DNA of 64,000 nt from Nocardioides marmorisolisilvae (GCF_031656915.1 NZ_CP134227.1:3162001-3226000), one strand, 5' to 3'; counted from the stretch's first letter, positions 19,633-31,228 are shown. Numbers and translations are program-made. The notes: generated by a model from the sequence alone, not told the origin.

Positions 19633-19640
19633 TCAGCCGC
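19625..19640. repeat. 16-bp perfect palindrome between convergent genes
   Basis: GCGGCTGATCAGCCGC is fully self-complementary. It contains the stop of the methyltransferase gene and touches the stop of the convergent gene. It may help terminate transcription, but without a loop it would fold only as a short stem. Confidence 0.4.
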
Positions 19641-19982
19641 TCAGACCAGCGTGAAGGTGGGCGAGCCGTGCACCAGGGAGCCGAGCAGCCAGAGCAGCGT
19701 CATGCCGGCGCCCACTCCGGAGAGCAGCCACGCCGCGCTGGGCAGGTGCAGGTCCCACCCGGTCCCCGGCGTGGTCGAGGCGCTCCTCCGGGCGGATTTC
19801 GCCAAGACACTCGCCGCGCCGCAGGCAGCCAGGGGCACGATAGCGATCAGCATGATCGCGGCTCGCCCGTTCGCGCCCAGCAGCATCGCCAGTCCCACGC
19901 CGACCCGATCCCAGCTGCCGAGGATGACCGTGAACGCGATCACCAGCGCCGCGAGCCCGCGCGCCTGTTGTGTGGAGACCAT
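19641..19982 (-). CDS. Small hypothetical membrane protein
   Basis: This 113-aa protein has three likely membrane segments (ALVIAFTVILGSWDRVG, AIMLIAIVPLAACGAASV, WLLSGVGAGMTLLWLLGSLV). No family was recognised. TAACGT six bases before the ATG supports both the start and real expression. It is convergent with the SpoU gene and divergent from the aldolase gene. Confidence 0.6.
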   Translation of the reverse strand: MVSTQQARGLAALVIAFTVILGSWDRVGVGLAMLLGANGRAAIMLIAIVPLAACGAASVLAKSARRSASTTPGTGWDLHLPSAAWLLSGVGAGMTLLWLLGSLVHGSPTFTLV

Positions 19983-19988
19983 GGGCGA

Positions 19989-19994
19989 ACGTTA
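19989..19994 (-). promoter_or_regulatory. -10 box, leaderless small membrane gene
   Basis: TAACGT, six bases, then ATG 19982 on the minus strand. Confidence 0.5.
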
Positions 19995-20036
19995 GGGCTC
20001 GGCCGGCTCGGGCGCCAAGCACCAACGCGGGGGCCG

Positions 20037-20042
20037 TAGGGT
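20037..20042 (+). promoter_or_regulatory. -10 box of fba
   Basis: TAGGGT lies 38 bp before the aldolase ATG. This leaves a short leader that carries CAGGAG, unlike the leaderless neighbours. Confidence 0.45.
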
Positions 20043-20080
20043 GGAGGCGACGTGTCGGTCTGCCTGCAGGAGCAAATCCA

Positions 20081-21124
20081 ATGCCCATCGCCACCCCCGA
20101 GAAGTACGCCGAGATGCTGGACACCGCGAAGGCCCAGGGCTTCGCGTTCCCGGCGATCAACGTGACGTCGTCGCAGACGCTCAACGCCGCACTCGCCGGC
20201 TTCGCCGAAGCCGGTTCCGACGGCATCGTCCAGGTTTCCACCGGTGGCGCGGAGTACCTCTCCGGGCCGACCGTGAAGGACATGGTGACCGGCTCGGTCG
20301 CCTTCGCCGCCTACGCTGTCGAGGTCGCGAAGAAGTACCCGGTCAACGTGGCGCTGCACACCGACCACTGCCCCAAGGACAAGCTCGACGGCTTCGTCCG
20401 TCCGTTGCTGGACATCTCGGCGGAGCGGGTGAAGAACGGCCAGCTGCCGCTGTTCCAGTCGCACATGTGGGACGGGTCCGCCGTACCGCTGGAGGAGAAC
20501 CTCCAGATCGCCCAGGAGCTGCTCGCCCGGGCCGCGGCCGCGCACATCATCCTCGAGGTCGAGATCGGAGTCGTCGGCGGCGAGGAGGACGGTGTCGTCG
20601 GTGCGATCGACGAGAAGCTCTACACCACCCCCGAGGATGCGCTGAGGACCGTCGAAGCCCTCGGCCTCGGCGACAAGGGCCGCTACCTCACCGCGCTCAC
20701 CTTCGGCAACGTGCACGGCGTCTACAAGCCGGGCAACGTCAAGCTGCGTCCGGAGATCCTGCAGAGCGCACAGGCCGCCATCGTCGAGAAGTACGGCGCC
20801 GACGCCGGGTTCGGCCCCAAGGCGCTCCCGCTCGACCTGGTCTTCCACGGCGGGTCCGGCTCGAGCGCCCAGGAGATCGCCGACGCGGTGTCCTACGGCG
20901 TGGTGAAGATGAACGTCGACACCGACACCCAGTACGCCTTCACCCGGCCGGTCGCCGGTCACATGTTCGCCAACTACGACGGCGTGCTCAAGGTCGACGG
21001 TGAGGTCGGCAACAAGAAGGTCTACGACCCGCGCTCCTGGGGCAAGGCCGCCGAGGCCGGCATGGCTGCCCGCGTCGTGGAGGCCTGCACCAACCTGAGC
21101 AGCACCGGCCAGTCGATCGGCTGA
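20081..21124 (+). CDS. fba: Class II fructose-bisphosphate aldolase
   Basis: This 347-aa zinc enzyme cleaves fructose-1,6-bisphosphate in glycolysis and runs in reverse in gluconeogenesis. Metal and substrate motifs are visible: ALHTDHC, EVEIGVVGGEEDGV, GNVHGVYKPG and VFHGGSGSS. The length matches the long class II form of actinobacteria. CAGGAG lies eight bases before the ATG. It is convergent with the MFS gene downstream. Confidence 0.95.
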   Translation: MPIATPEKYAEMLDTAKAQGFAFPAINVTSSQTLNAALAGFAEAGSDGIVQVSTGGAEYLSGPTVKDMVTGSVAFAAYAVEVAKKYPVNVALHTDHCPKDKLDGFVRPLLDISAERVKNGQLPLFQSHMWDGSAVPLEENLQIAQELLARAAAAHIILEVEIGVVGGEEDGVVGAIDEKLYTTPEDALRTVEALGLGDKGRYLTALTFGNVHGVYKPGNVKLRPEILQSAQAAIVEKYGADAGFGPKALPLDLVFHGGSGSSAQEIADAVSYGVVKMNVDTDTQYAFTRPVAGHMFANYDGVLKVDGEVGNKKVYDPRSWGKAAEAGMAARVVEACTNLSSTGQSIG

Positions 21125-21153
21125 GCCAGGCTCCGCCCCAAGGAAGCCGCGCG

Positions 21154-22635
21154 TCAGGCGCCCCCGCCGTAGCCGGAGTGCTTGGGGCGCTCGTACCAGA
21201 ACACCGCGACGAGGCCGAGGATGTAGATCGCCGCGGGGAGCATGAGCGACTGCTGCATCGCCTTGGAGAACAGCGCCGCGACGTGCGGATCGGGGATCTT
21301 GGCGGCCCCGGCGTCGCCGTGCGCGGCCGCACCGGGGAGGTAGTGGGCAATGCGGGAGTCCATCATCACCGCGATCGCCGCAGAGCCGACGACTGAGCCG
21401 ACCTGGCGCACCGCGTTGTAGATACCCGAGCCTGCGCCAGCCAGGTGCATCGGCAGGTTGCGGGTGGCGGTCGCCGCCGTCGGGGCCCAGATGAAGGCGT
21501 TGCCGGTGCCGAGGATCACCAGGAAGATGGTGAGCTCCCACACCGGAGACCCGACCCTGAGCTGCGAGGCGAGGCCGAACATCCCGACGATGCTGAACCC
21601 GAATCCGACGCCGACGACCAGTCGCGGATGCAACCGGTCGGTGAGGTTGCCGACGAAGCGAGCCAGCACCAGTGACATCACTGCCATCGGGATCATCAGC
21701 AGTGCGGCCTGGGTCGGTGAGTCACCGCGGACCGCCTGCGCCCAGATCATCAGCGGGAAGCCCATCGACGCGCCGACGAAGCCCATCACGGTGATGGCCA
21801 GATTGGACACCGAGAAGTTGCGGTCGCGAAACAGGCTCAGCGGGACGAGCGGCTCGCGCCGGTTGCGCGCCTGCCACCACACGAACAGCACCAGCACCGC
21901 GACGCCACCCACGATCATCGCGATGATCCAGCCTGCCCAGTGCTTGTCGTGGCCCTCCTGGATGCCGAAGGCGAGGAGGAAGAGGCCCACCCCCGACAGC
22001 GCGACGCCGAGCCAGTCGAAGCTGTGCTGGTGTGTCGGCAGCTTGGGCACCAGCCGGACCGCCATCACGAAGCCGATGACGCCGACCGGGACGTTGATGA
22101 AGAAGATCCACTCCCAGCCCAGGCTGTCGGTCAGCACGCCGCCGAGCACCGGCCCGACCATCATCGCCACGCCCGCGGTGGCGCCCCAGACCGCCATCGC
22201 CTTGCCACGGTCGGAGGCCGGGAAGATCCGGGTGATGATCGCCATCGTCTGGGGGGTGATCATCGACGCGCCCAGACCCTGGACCACGCGGGCGACGATC
22301 AGCATCCCGATGCTGTTGGTCAGTCCGCACCAGAGCGACGCGATCGTGAAGACGGTCAGACCGATCAGGTAGAGGTACTTCGAGCCGTAACGGTCACCCA
22401 GCCGGCCGGTGATCAGCACCGGCACGGCATAGGCGAGCATGTAGGCGCTCGACACCCACACCACGTCGTTCACGCTGGCGTGCAGCTTCTCGATGATGGT
22501 CGGGGTCGCGACGGTCACGATCGTCAGGTCGACCAGGATCATGAAGAAGCCCAGCACCAGCGCGAAGAGCGCGGGCCACGGGTTGCTCTGCGTGGGCTGT
22601 TCGGGAGCCGTCGCCACGGCCTCGGTCTGGGTCAC
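21154..22635 (-). CDS. MFS transporter, DHA2 (EmrB/QacA-like)
   Basis: This is a drug:proton antiporter-like membrane protein of about 493 aa and 14 segments. Motif A appears as GRLGDRYGSKYLYL, motif C as AGVAMMVGPVLGGVLTDSLGW, and the first helix as GFFMILVDLTIVTVATPTI. The start is uncertain. GTG 22635 gives VTQTEAVATAPE, which looks like its relatives. GTG 22650 and ATG 22698 are also in frame, without clear binding sites. It is divergent from the DUF3151 gene. The exported compound is unknown. Confidence 0.85.
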   Translation of the reverse strand: MTQTEAVATAPEQPTQSNPWPALFALVLGFFMILVDLTIVTVATPTIIEKLHASVNDVVWVSSAYMLAYAVPVLITGRLGDRYGSKYLYLIGLTVFTIASLWCGLTNSIGMLIVARVVQGLGASMITPQTMAIITRIFPASDRGKAMAVWGATAGVAMMVGPVLGGVLTDSLGWEWIFFINVPVGVIGFVMAVRLVPKLPTHQHSFDWLGVALSGVGLFLLAFGIQEGHDKHWAGWIIAMIVGGVAVLVLFVWWQARNRREPLVPLSLFRDRNFSVSNLAITVMGFVGASMGFPLMIWAQAVRGDSPTQAALLMIPMAVMSLVLARFVGNLTDRLHPRLVVGVGFGFSIVGMFGLASQLRVGSPVWELTIFLVILGTGNAFIWAPTAATATRNLPMHLAGAGSGIYNAVRQVGSVVGSAAIAVMMDSRIAHYLPGAAAHGDAGAAKIPDPHVAALFSKAMQQSLMLPAAIYILGLVAVFWYERPKHSGYGGGA

Positions 22636-22709
22636 AGGGACACTCAACACCCGAGCAGGGACAATTAGTCCAGTCGAATTCCGCCGTGGCTCGCCCATGG
22701 TCGAGTGGC

Positions 22710-22715
22710 TACGGT
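22710..22715 (+). promoter_or_regulatory. -10 box, leaderless DUF3151 gene
   Basis: TACGGT, GGGCGCC, then GTG 22723. Two alternative in-frame starts further upstream would overlap the box. Confidence 0.55.
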
Positions 22716-22722
22716 GGGCGCC

Positions 22723-23145
22723 GTGACCCACGAAGACCTGATGGCCGGCCCGCCCCCCACCCTGCTGCCCGAGGACCCGGCCGCCGCCGAGCTCGCCGCG
22801 GACGAGCCGCCGCACGATGTCGTACGCCGGCACCCCGAGTCGCCGCTGGCCTGGGCGACCCTGGCGGAGGAGGCCCTCGCCGACGCGGACACCGACGACG
22901 TGACCGCCTACGCCTACGCCCGGGTCGGCTACCACCGGAGCCTGGACCTGCTGCGTCGCAACGGGTGGAAGGGCCACGGCCCGGTGCCCTGGAGCCACCT
23001 GCCCAACCAGGGCTTCCTGCGGGCGCTCGCCGCGCTGACCAGATCGGCAGACTCGATCGGCGAGACTGCCGAGGTCGCACGCTGCGCGGAGTTCCTCCGC
23101 GACTCGAGCCCGGAGACCTACGACACGTTGATCGGCCACCGCTGA
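22723..23145 (+). CDS. DUF3151 family protein
   Basis: This 140-aa soluble protein belongs to the actinobacteria-specific DUF3151 family. The family core is easily recognised: PPPTLLPEDPAAAELAAD, VVRRHPESPLAWATLAEEAL, AYAYARVGYHRSLD and GWKGHGPVPW. It is helical, with a tetratricopeptide-like look. Function is unknown. A homologue lies close to the fba gene in M. tuberculosis as I remember it, as here. Confidence 0.85.
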   Translation: MTHEDLMAGPPPTLLPEDPAAAELAADEPPHDVVRRHPESPLAWATLAEEALADADTDDVTAYAYARVGYHRSLDLLRRNGWKGHGPVPWSHLPNQGFLRALAALTRSADSIGETAEVARCAEFLRDSSPETYDTLIGHR

Positions 23146-23174
23146 TCAAGGTGTGATCCAGGTCACCCCTGGAG

Positions 23175-23180
23175 TAGCGT
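23175..23180 (+). promoter_or_regulatory. -10 box, leaderless DUF3311 gene
   Basis: TAGCGT, seven bases, then ATG 23188. It favours this ATG over the GTG at 23179, which overlaps the box. Confidence 0.55.
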
Positions 23181-23187
23181 GCCGGGC

Positions 23188-23454
23188 ATGAGTCTCGGTG
23201 CGGACCGTGGGGACGGCGTCCCCACGTCGAACAAGGGGCTGCTCGTCGCAGCCGGAATCTGTCTGGTCATCCCACTGATCGGCCTGATGTGGGTGGGCAG
23301 CTACGCGAAGGTCGACCCCAAGCTGTGGGGCTTCCCCTTCTTCTTCTGGTACCAGTTCCTCTGGGTGATCATCTGCTCGGTGCTGACCTACACCGCGCAC
23401 CGACTGGTGATCGCGGCCCGGCGCCCGCGCCCGGACCGGGACGGTGACCGGTGA
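23188..23454 (+). CDS. DUF3311 small membrane subunit of a solute symporter
   Basis: This 88-aa protein has two membrane helices (LLVAAGICLVIPLIGLMWVG and FPFFFWYQFLWVIICSVLTY). Such DUF3311 proteins are regularly encoded directly before sodium:solute symporters and are thought to be an accessory subunit. The stop overlaps the next start as GTGA, so both are made together. Confidence 0.85.
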   Translation: MSLGADRGDGVPTSNKGLLVAAGICLVIPLIGLMWVGSYAKVDPKLWGFPFFFWYQFLWVIICSVLTYTAHRLVIAARRPRPDRDGDR

Positions 23455-25136
23455 GCGCGGCCCTGGTCCCGATGGTGGCTGACGACCACACCGGAGTGAA
23501 CGGGGTGGCCCTCGCCGTCCTCATCGTGCTGTTCCTCCTCGTCACGGTGCTCGGCTTCATGGCCACCCGGTTCCGGCGCGGAGAGCATCTGAACTCACTC
23601 GACGAGTGGGGCCTGGGCGGGCGCAAGTTCGGCACCTGGATCACCTGGTTCCTGCTCGGTGGCGACCTCTACACGGCGTACACGTTCGTCGCGGTGCCCG
23701 CGGCGATGTTCGCGACCGGCGCCGTGGCCGGCTTCTTCGCGGTCCCGTACACGATCGTGCTCTACCCGATCGTCTTCGTCTTCATGGCGCGGCTGTGGTC
23801 GGTCAGTCACCGGCACGGCTACGTGACCTCCGCCGACTTCGTCCGCGGTCGCTACGGCTCGCGCGAGCTCTCCTTGGCGATCGCGGTGACCGGGTTCGTC
23901 GCGACGATGCCCTACATCGCGCTGCAGCTCGTCGGCATCCAGGCAGTGCTGGACGTCGCGGGCCTGGGCGGCAACAACGGCTTCGCCAAGGACCTGCCGC
24001 TGGCGATCGCGTTCGTCGTGCTCGCCGCCTACACCTACACCTCGGGGCTGCGCGCACCCGCGGTCATCGCCTTCGTCAAGGACGCGCTGATCTACCTCGT
24101 GATCATCGTCGCGATCGTCTACCTGCCGCACAAGTACGGCGGCTGGGAGCACATCTTCGGCGCCGCCCAGCACAAGATGGCCACCACCAGCCCGGTCACC
24201 CACAAGCCGACCGGCGCGTTCATCCCGGTCTCGCAGCAGTACTGGGCCTACGCCACCCTCGGCCTCGGCTCCGCGCTCGCGCTGTTCATGTATCCGCACT
24301 CGATCACCGCGACGCTGTCGTCGAAGAGCCGCAACACGATCCGGCGGAACGCGGCGATCCTGCCGGCGTACTCCTTCGTGCTCGGCCTGCTCGCGCTGCT
24401 CGGTTGGGTGGCCATCGCGGCGAAGACCAACCCCATCGGGCTGGACGGCAAGCCCAACGCCCAGCTGGTGATCCCGCAGCTGTTCGAGGACGCCTTCCCG
24501 AGCTGGTTCGCCGGCGTCGCGTTCGCGGCGGTGGCGATCGGTGCGCTCGTCCCGGCCGCGATCATGTCGATCGCTGCGGCGAACACCTTCACCCGCAACA
24601 TCTACAAGGAGTGGATCAAGCCCACCGCGTCCGAGGCCGAGCAGGCGAAGGTGTCCAAGCTGGCCTCGTTGGTGGTCAAGGCCTTCGCGCTGGTCTTCGT
24701 GCTCAGCCTGGACAAGCAGAACGCGATCAACTTCCAGCTCCTCGGCGGCGTCTGGATCCTGCAGACCTTCCCGGCCGTGGTGTTCAGCCTCTACACGCGC
24801 TGGTTCCACAAGTGGGCCCTGCTGGTCGGCTGGGCGGTCGGCATGGTCTATGGCACGGTGGCGGCCTACCGGGTGGTCAATCCGGCAACCGGCAAGCACT
24901 TCGGCGGCTCGGTGGCCGACATCCCCGCGATCGGCCAGATGGGCTACATCGCGCTGACCGCGTTCGTGCTCAACGTGATCGTGAGCGTGGTGCTGACTCT
25001 GGTGCTCAACGCCACGAAGGTGGGCGCCCCGGTCGACGAGACGGCGCCGGGCGACTACTACGCGGACGCCGACGACCCGCGGGTGGCGCGCGACCTGATC
25101 GAGCACGGCGGCCCGGCGGCGGGGGAGCCCACGTAG
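23451..25136 (+). CDS. Sodium:solute symporter, monocarboxylate permease (MctP-like)
   Basis: This 561-aa SSS-family transporter has about 13 hydrophobic segments. Characteristic features are LNSLDEWGLGGRKFGTWITWFLLGGDLYT near the start, the helix FVATMPYIALQLVGIQAVLD, and a long helix 6-8 region. The family takes up monocarboxylates such as lactate, pyruvate or acetate with Na+ or H+. The exact substrate is inferred from similarity to MctP and from the DUF3311 partner. Confidence 0.85.
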   Translation: MSAALVPMVADDHTGVNGVALAVLIVLFLLVTVLGFMATRFRRGEHLNSLDEWGLGGRKFGTWITWFLLGGDLYTAYTFVAVPAAMFATGAVAGFFAVPYTIVLYPIVFVFMARLWSVSHRHGYVTSADFVRGRYGSRELSLAIAVTGFVATMPYIALQLVGIQAVLDVAGLGGNNGFAKDLPLAIAFVVLAAYTYTSGLRAPAVIAFVKDALIYLVIIVAIVYLPHKYGGWEHIFGAAQHKMATTSPVTHKPTGAFIPVSQQYWAYATLGLGSALALFMYPHSITATLSSKSRNTIRRNAAILPAYSFVLGLLALLGWVAIAAKTNPIGLDGKPNAQLVIPQLFEDAFPSWFAGVAFAAVAIGALVPAAIMSIAAANTFTRNIYKEWIKPTASEAEQAKVSKLASLVVKAFALVFVLSLDKQNAINFQLLGGVWILQTFPAVVFSLYTRWFHKWALLVGWAVGMVYGTVAAYRVVNPATGKHFGGSVADIPAIGQMGYIALTAFVLNVIVSVVLTLVLNATKVGAPVDETAPGDYYADADDPRVARDLIEHGGPAAGEPT

Positions 25137-25142
25137 GGGCCG

Positions 25143-26063
25143 TCAATCGACGCGGGGGAGCAGCAGCGAGTACGCCGCGGGCTCGACCCGCCACGCCCGC
25201 CGGCGCTCCGGCCCGCTGAGCTCGCCGTCGGCGCTCAGCCAGAAGTCCTCGCCGGCGACGCTGACCTGCTCGGCTCGGCGGAACACGACGTCCTCACGAT
25301 CGTGGTGCTGTCCGTCCACCAGCTTGCGTAGGAACCCGATCCGCTGCAACGGTCCGGTCGCGTAGGAGATCATCACGTCGATCCTGCCGTCGCTCGGGTC
25401 GGCCCCGGGGGCGACCTCGGTGCCGCCGCCGATGCTGGCGCCGTTGCCGATCGCGAGCATCAGCACGTGCCGGTCGACGTCGGTGACGACCTCGCCGTCG
25501 ACCTCGACCCGCAGCCGCACGAACGGAGGTCGCAGGGCGGTGATGGCGGCGCCGATCGGGTAGCCGAGCGCACCGAGCCGCACCGGCCCGACTCCGATGC
25601 TGCCCAGCCGGGACTTCCAGGTCGCGCCGTGCCGGCTCGCATGGGCGCTGGCGCCCAGGTGCACGTTGTTGACCACCACCTCGCCGAGCTCGTCGACGAC
25701 CAGGTCCATCGGACGGGGCACGCCGTCGACCAGCACCTCAGCGGCCGCCTCGGGCTCCAACGGGAGCCCGAGGCCGCGCGCGAAGTCGTTGCCCGTGCCC
25801 AGCGGCAGCAGGCCCAGCACCCGGTCGCTGAGCTCGTGGCGGCGATACAGGGCCGCGACGACCGCATGCAGGCTGCCGTCGCCACCGGCGACCACGATGG
25901 GGCGGGAGCCCGCACGGTGGAGCACCCCGTCGAGCTCACCGGGGTTGCTGGTCTCGGCGACCTCCACGTCGGCGTGTCGGCGCAGCACCTCGAGCGCTTC
26001 CTCGAGCGTGCGTCGTTCGGCGGTGCCGGCGGAGGCGTTCGCGATCAACAGCATCGGGTCCAT
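25143..26063 (-). CDS. Diacylglycerol/lipid kinase
   Basis: This 306-aa DAGK-catalytic-domain protein has nucleotide-binding motifs NASAGT near the start, VVAGGDGSLHAVVAAL, and PLGTGNDFARGLGLP. It phosphorylates diacylglycerol or a related lipid, feeding phospholipid or phosphatidylinositol-mannoside metabolism. The ATG is six bases after TAGCCT on the minus strand. It is divergent from purA and convergent with the symporter. Confidence 0.88.
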   Translation of the reverse strand: MDPMLLIANASAGTAERRTLEEALEVLRRHADVEVAETSNPGELDGVLHRAGSRPIVVAGGDGSLHAVVAALYRRHELSDRVLGLLPLGTGNDFARGLGLPLEPEAAAEVLVDGVPRPMDLVVDELGEVVVNNVHLGASAHASRHGATWKSRLGSIGVGPVRLGALGYPIGAAITALRPPFVRLRVEVDGEVVTDVDRHVLMLAIGNGASIGGGTEVAPGADPSDGRIDVMISYATGPLQRIGFLRKLVDGQHHDREDVVFRRAEQVSVAGEDFWLSADGELSGPERRRAWRVEPAAYSLLLPRVD

Positions 26064-26069
26064 CCGGAC

Positions 26070-26075
26070 AGGCTA
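26070..26075 (-). promoter_or_regulatory. -10 box, leaderless lipid kinase gene
   Basis: TAGCCT, six bases, then ATG 26063 on the minus strand. Confidence 0.5.
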
Positions 26076-26114
26076 GGAGATGGGCGCCCGGTGGTCCCCG
26101 GATCGCCGACTTGG

Positions 26115-26120
26115 TAACCT
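26115..26120 (+). promoter_or_regulatory. -10 box of the purA-purD-purB operon
   Basis: TAACCT lies 98 bp before purA, predicting a transcript start near 26127 and therefore a leader of about 90 nt. Confidence 0.5.
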
Positions 26121-26126
26121 CTGTGC

Positions 26127-28770
<2,644 letters not shown>

Positions 28771-30189
28771 ATGACGATCCCCAACGTCCTCGCCGCGCGG
28801 TACGCCGGCGCCGACCTCGCCGAGATCTGGTCGCCCGAACACAAGATCGTGCTCGAGCGCCGCCTGTGGATCGCGGTCCTGCGCGCCCAGCGCGACCTCG
28901 GAGTCGCCGTACCCGACGGCGTGGTGGAGGCCTACGAGGCAGTGGTCGACCAGGTCGACCTGGCCAGCATCGCCGCACGCGAACGGGTCACCCGCCACGA
29001 CGTGAAGGCACGGATCGAGGAGTTCTCCGCCTTGGCCGGGCACGAGCACATCCACAAAGGGATGACCTCGCGCGACCTCACCGAGAACGTCGAGCAGCTC
29101 CAGGTGCTCTCCTCGCTCCGGCTGGTACGGCAGCGGATGGTGGCGGCCCTGGCGCGGCTCGGACGGCTCGCGGCCGAGCACGAGTCCCTGGTGATGGCCG
29201 GCCGCTCGCACAACGTCGCGGCGCAGGCGACCACCCTCGGGAAGCGGTTCGCCACCATCGCCGACGAGATGCTGGTCGCGCTGGATCGCCTCGACGACCT
29301 GGTCGCCCGCTACCCCCTGCGGGGGATCAAGGGCCCGATGGGCACCGCGCAGGACATGCTCGACCTGCTGGACGGCGACGCCACGAAGCTGCGCGAGCTC
29401 GAACGTCGGGTGGCCGCGCACCTGGGGTTCGAGCAGGTGCTCACCAGCGTCGGCCAGGTCTACCCGCGATCGGTGGACTTCGACGTCGTCTCCGCGCTGG
29501 TGCAGGTCGTGGCCGGTCCGTCCAACCTGGCGACCACGATCAGGCTGATGGCCGGGCACGACCTGATCACCGAGGGGTTCAAGGAGGGCCAGGTCGGCTC
29601 CTCGGCGATGCCGCACAAGATGAACACCCGCTCCTGCGAGCGCGTCAACGGGCTCGCGGTGGTGCTGCGCGGGCACCTCTCGATGGTCAGCGAGCTGGCC
29701 GGCGACCAGTGGAACGAGGGCGACGTCTCGTGCTCCGTCGTACGCCGGGTCGCGCTGCCGGACGCGTTCTTCGCCACCGACGGGCTCTTCCAGACCTTCC
29801 TCACGGTGCTGGACGAGTTCGGGGTGTTCCCCGCGGTGGTCCAGCGTGAGCTGGACCGCTACCTGCCGTTCCTGACCACTACCAAGGTGCTGATGGCCGC
29901 GGTGCGCAACGGGGTCGGTCGTGAGGAGGCGCACGAAGCGATCAAGCAGCACGCCGTCGCGTCCGCCCTCGACCTGCGCGCCGGGCTCGAGCGCAACGAC
30001 CTCTACGACCGGTTGGCCGCGGACCGCCGGCTCGGGTTGACCCGCGAGCAGATCGCTGCTCTGGTGGCGGACCCGGTCGCGTTCACCGGCGCCGCGGCCG
30101 AGCAGGTCCGCGAGATCGTCGGCAGGATCGAGGCGATCGTCGCCGGCGATCCCGAGGCAGCTTCGTACTCTCCCGGCGACATCCTCTGA
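28771..30189 (+). CDS. purB: Adenylosuccinate lyase
   Basis: This 472-aa fumarase/aspartase-superfamily enzyme removes fumarate from SAICAR and from adenylosuccinate, serving two steps of AMP formation. The signature loop is SSAMPHKMNTRSCE, and the catalytic His region is GRSHNVAAQATTLG. It starts directly after the purD stop, so translation is probably coupled. With purA it completes IMP to AMP. Confidence 0.96.
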   Translation: MTIPNVLAARYAGADLAEIWSPEHKIVLERRLWIAVLRAQRDLGVAVPDGVVEAYEAVVDQVDLASIAARERVTRHDVKARIEEFSALAGHEHIHKGMTSRDLTENVEQLQVLSSLRLVRQRMVAALARLGRLAAEHESLVMAGRSHNVAAQATTLGKRFATIADEMLVALDRLDDLVARYPLRGIKGPMGTAQDMLDLLDGDATKLRELERRVAAHLGFEQVLTSVGQVYPRSVDFDVVSALVQVVAGPSNLATTIRLMAGHDLITEGFKEGQVGSSAMPHKMNTRSCERVNGLAVVLRGHLSMVSELAGDQWNEGDVSCSVVRRVALPDAFFATDGLFQTFLTVLDEFGVFPAVVQRELDRYLPFLTTTKVLMAAVRNGVGREEAHEAIKQHAVASALDLRAGLERNDLYDRLAADRRLGLTREQIAALVADPVAFTGAAAEQVREIVGRIEAIVAGDPEAASYSPGDIL

Positions 30190-30239
30190 TCGGGCGTATC
30201 CTCAAGCCCGACCCGCTCTCCGGGAAAGGGAGGACAACC

Positions 30240-30587
30240 ATGATCAGGAAGGCAATCGCCGGGGCAAGCCTGGTGGTGCTCGCCGTCGGCCTTGGTGGGG
30301 TGATGCCGAGCGCGAACGCCGCGACCACGGCCCCCGCCACCTCGCACAAGTGCGAGAACGCGAAGGCCGCCGCAGCGAAGGCGAAGGAGCACAAGGCCAA
30401 CGCCAAGCGCGACCTCGCGCAGGCGCAGGTGGCGCTGCGCAAGGCGAACCACACCGACAACCCCAACAAGATCGCCAACGCCCAGAAGCGCGAGCAGCGC
30501 GCCGAGACCCGGCTCGCCAACGCCAAGACGCACCTGCACAAGGCCAACGCGCAGCGCAGGCACAACTGCACCAACGCTGACCTGTGA
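30240..30587 (+). CDS. Small secreted Ala/Lys-rich helical protein
   Basis: This 115-aa protein has a Sec signal (MIRKAIAGASLVVLAVGLGG, probably cut after ANA). The mature part is almost entirely charged helix: AKAAAAKAKEHKANAKRDLA and repeated NAQKREQRAETRLANAKTH. One Cys lies near each end (HKCENA, NCTNAD) and could close the helices by a disulfide. No family was recognised. AGGGAGGA lies upstream of the ATG, and a strong terminator follows. Confidence 0.7.
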   Translation: MIRKAIAGASLVVLAVGLGGVMPSANAATTAPATSHKCENAKAAAAKAKEHKANAKRDLAQAQVALRKANHTDNPNKIANAQKREQRAETRLANAKTHLHKANAQRRHNCTNADL

Positions 30588-30594
30588 GCACCAT

Positions 30595-30624
30595 GTGGTG
30601 AGCGGGCGCTGACCCGCTCACCAC
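30595..30624. terminator. Strong bidirectional terminator hairpin
   Basis: A perfect 12-bp stem, GTGGTGAGCGGG (30595-30606) with CCCGCTCACCAC (30613-30624), encloses a 6-nt loop CGCTGA. It sits between the secreted-protein gene and the convergent DUF421 gene. Confidence 0.8.
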
Positions 30625-30645
30625 GTCGGCGCCGCAGCAGCTCGC

Positions 30646-31200
30646 TCAGCCCTGCTGCCGGGCCAGCAGCCGGTCCAGCTTCGCCTCGAGAGCGGCCAAG
30701 TCCGCCTTCGTCGCCGGGGCCAGATCGGGTCGCAAGGTGGCCACGATCGCACCGCCCGGCTCGATGGTGACCCGCTGCACGTCGGCGATGCTGGCTGCGT
30801 TCTGCCGTCGTACGGCGGCGTCCACGTCCGCCTGTCGCAGCCCCTCGCGACGCAGCGCCCGCAGGTCCCACCGACCCTCCGACGCGAGAGTCGTGGTGCT
30901 GCCTTCGAGCAGGCGCGCGGCCCGGTCGCTGCGGCGGACGGCCCGGACCACCGCCGCGTTCACGCCGAGGAGCACCACGGCGCCGATCAGGCCGCCCAGC
31001 AGCGAGTTGTCCGGACCGATGATCGCGTTCTGCACCACGTTGGACAGCAGCAGCATCACCACGAGGTCGAACGCGTTGAGCTGGGCGAGGTCCCGCTTCC
31101 CTGCCAGCCGGATGAGGATGGCGAGGACCACGTAGACCGCGACGGTGCGCAGGATCTTGTCGGGGACCGAGACGCCGAGGTTCATCAAGTCGTTCCACAT
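30646..31200 (-). CDS. DUF421 (YetF-like) membrane protein
   Basis: This 184-aa protein has three membrane helices (ILRTVAVYVVLAILIRLAG, FDLVVMLLLSNVVQNAIIG, LLGGLIGAVVLLGVNAAV). A cytosolic YetF-type domain follows (LRREGLRQADVDAAVRRQNA and DVQRVTIEPGG) and a short coiled-coil end. The motif GKRDLAQLNAFDLVV is typical. Function is unknown. ATG 31200 (MWNDLMNLG) fits relatives better than GTG 31218. It may be co-transcribed with the upstream MhuD-like gene. Confidence 0.8.
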   Translation of the reverse strand: MWNDLMNLGVSVPDKILRTVAVYVVLAILIRLAGKRDLAQLNAFDLVVMLLLSNVVQNAIIGPDNSLLGGLIGAVVLLGVNAAVVRAVRRSDRAARLLEGSTTTLASEGRWDLRALRREGLRQADVDAAVRRQNAASIADVQRVTIEPGGAIVATLRPDLAPATKADLAALEAKLDRLLARQQG

Positions 31201-31228
31201 GGGGGCATCGTTGCCCACCGGCGGGCCG

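Noticed and set aside
22660-22672. Palindrome-like GGACAATTAGTCC near the MFS start
   Set aside because: Only the outer four bases pair; it may be within the coding sequence depending on the start codon.
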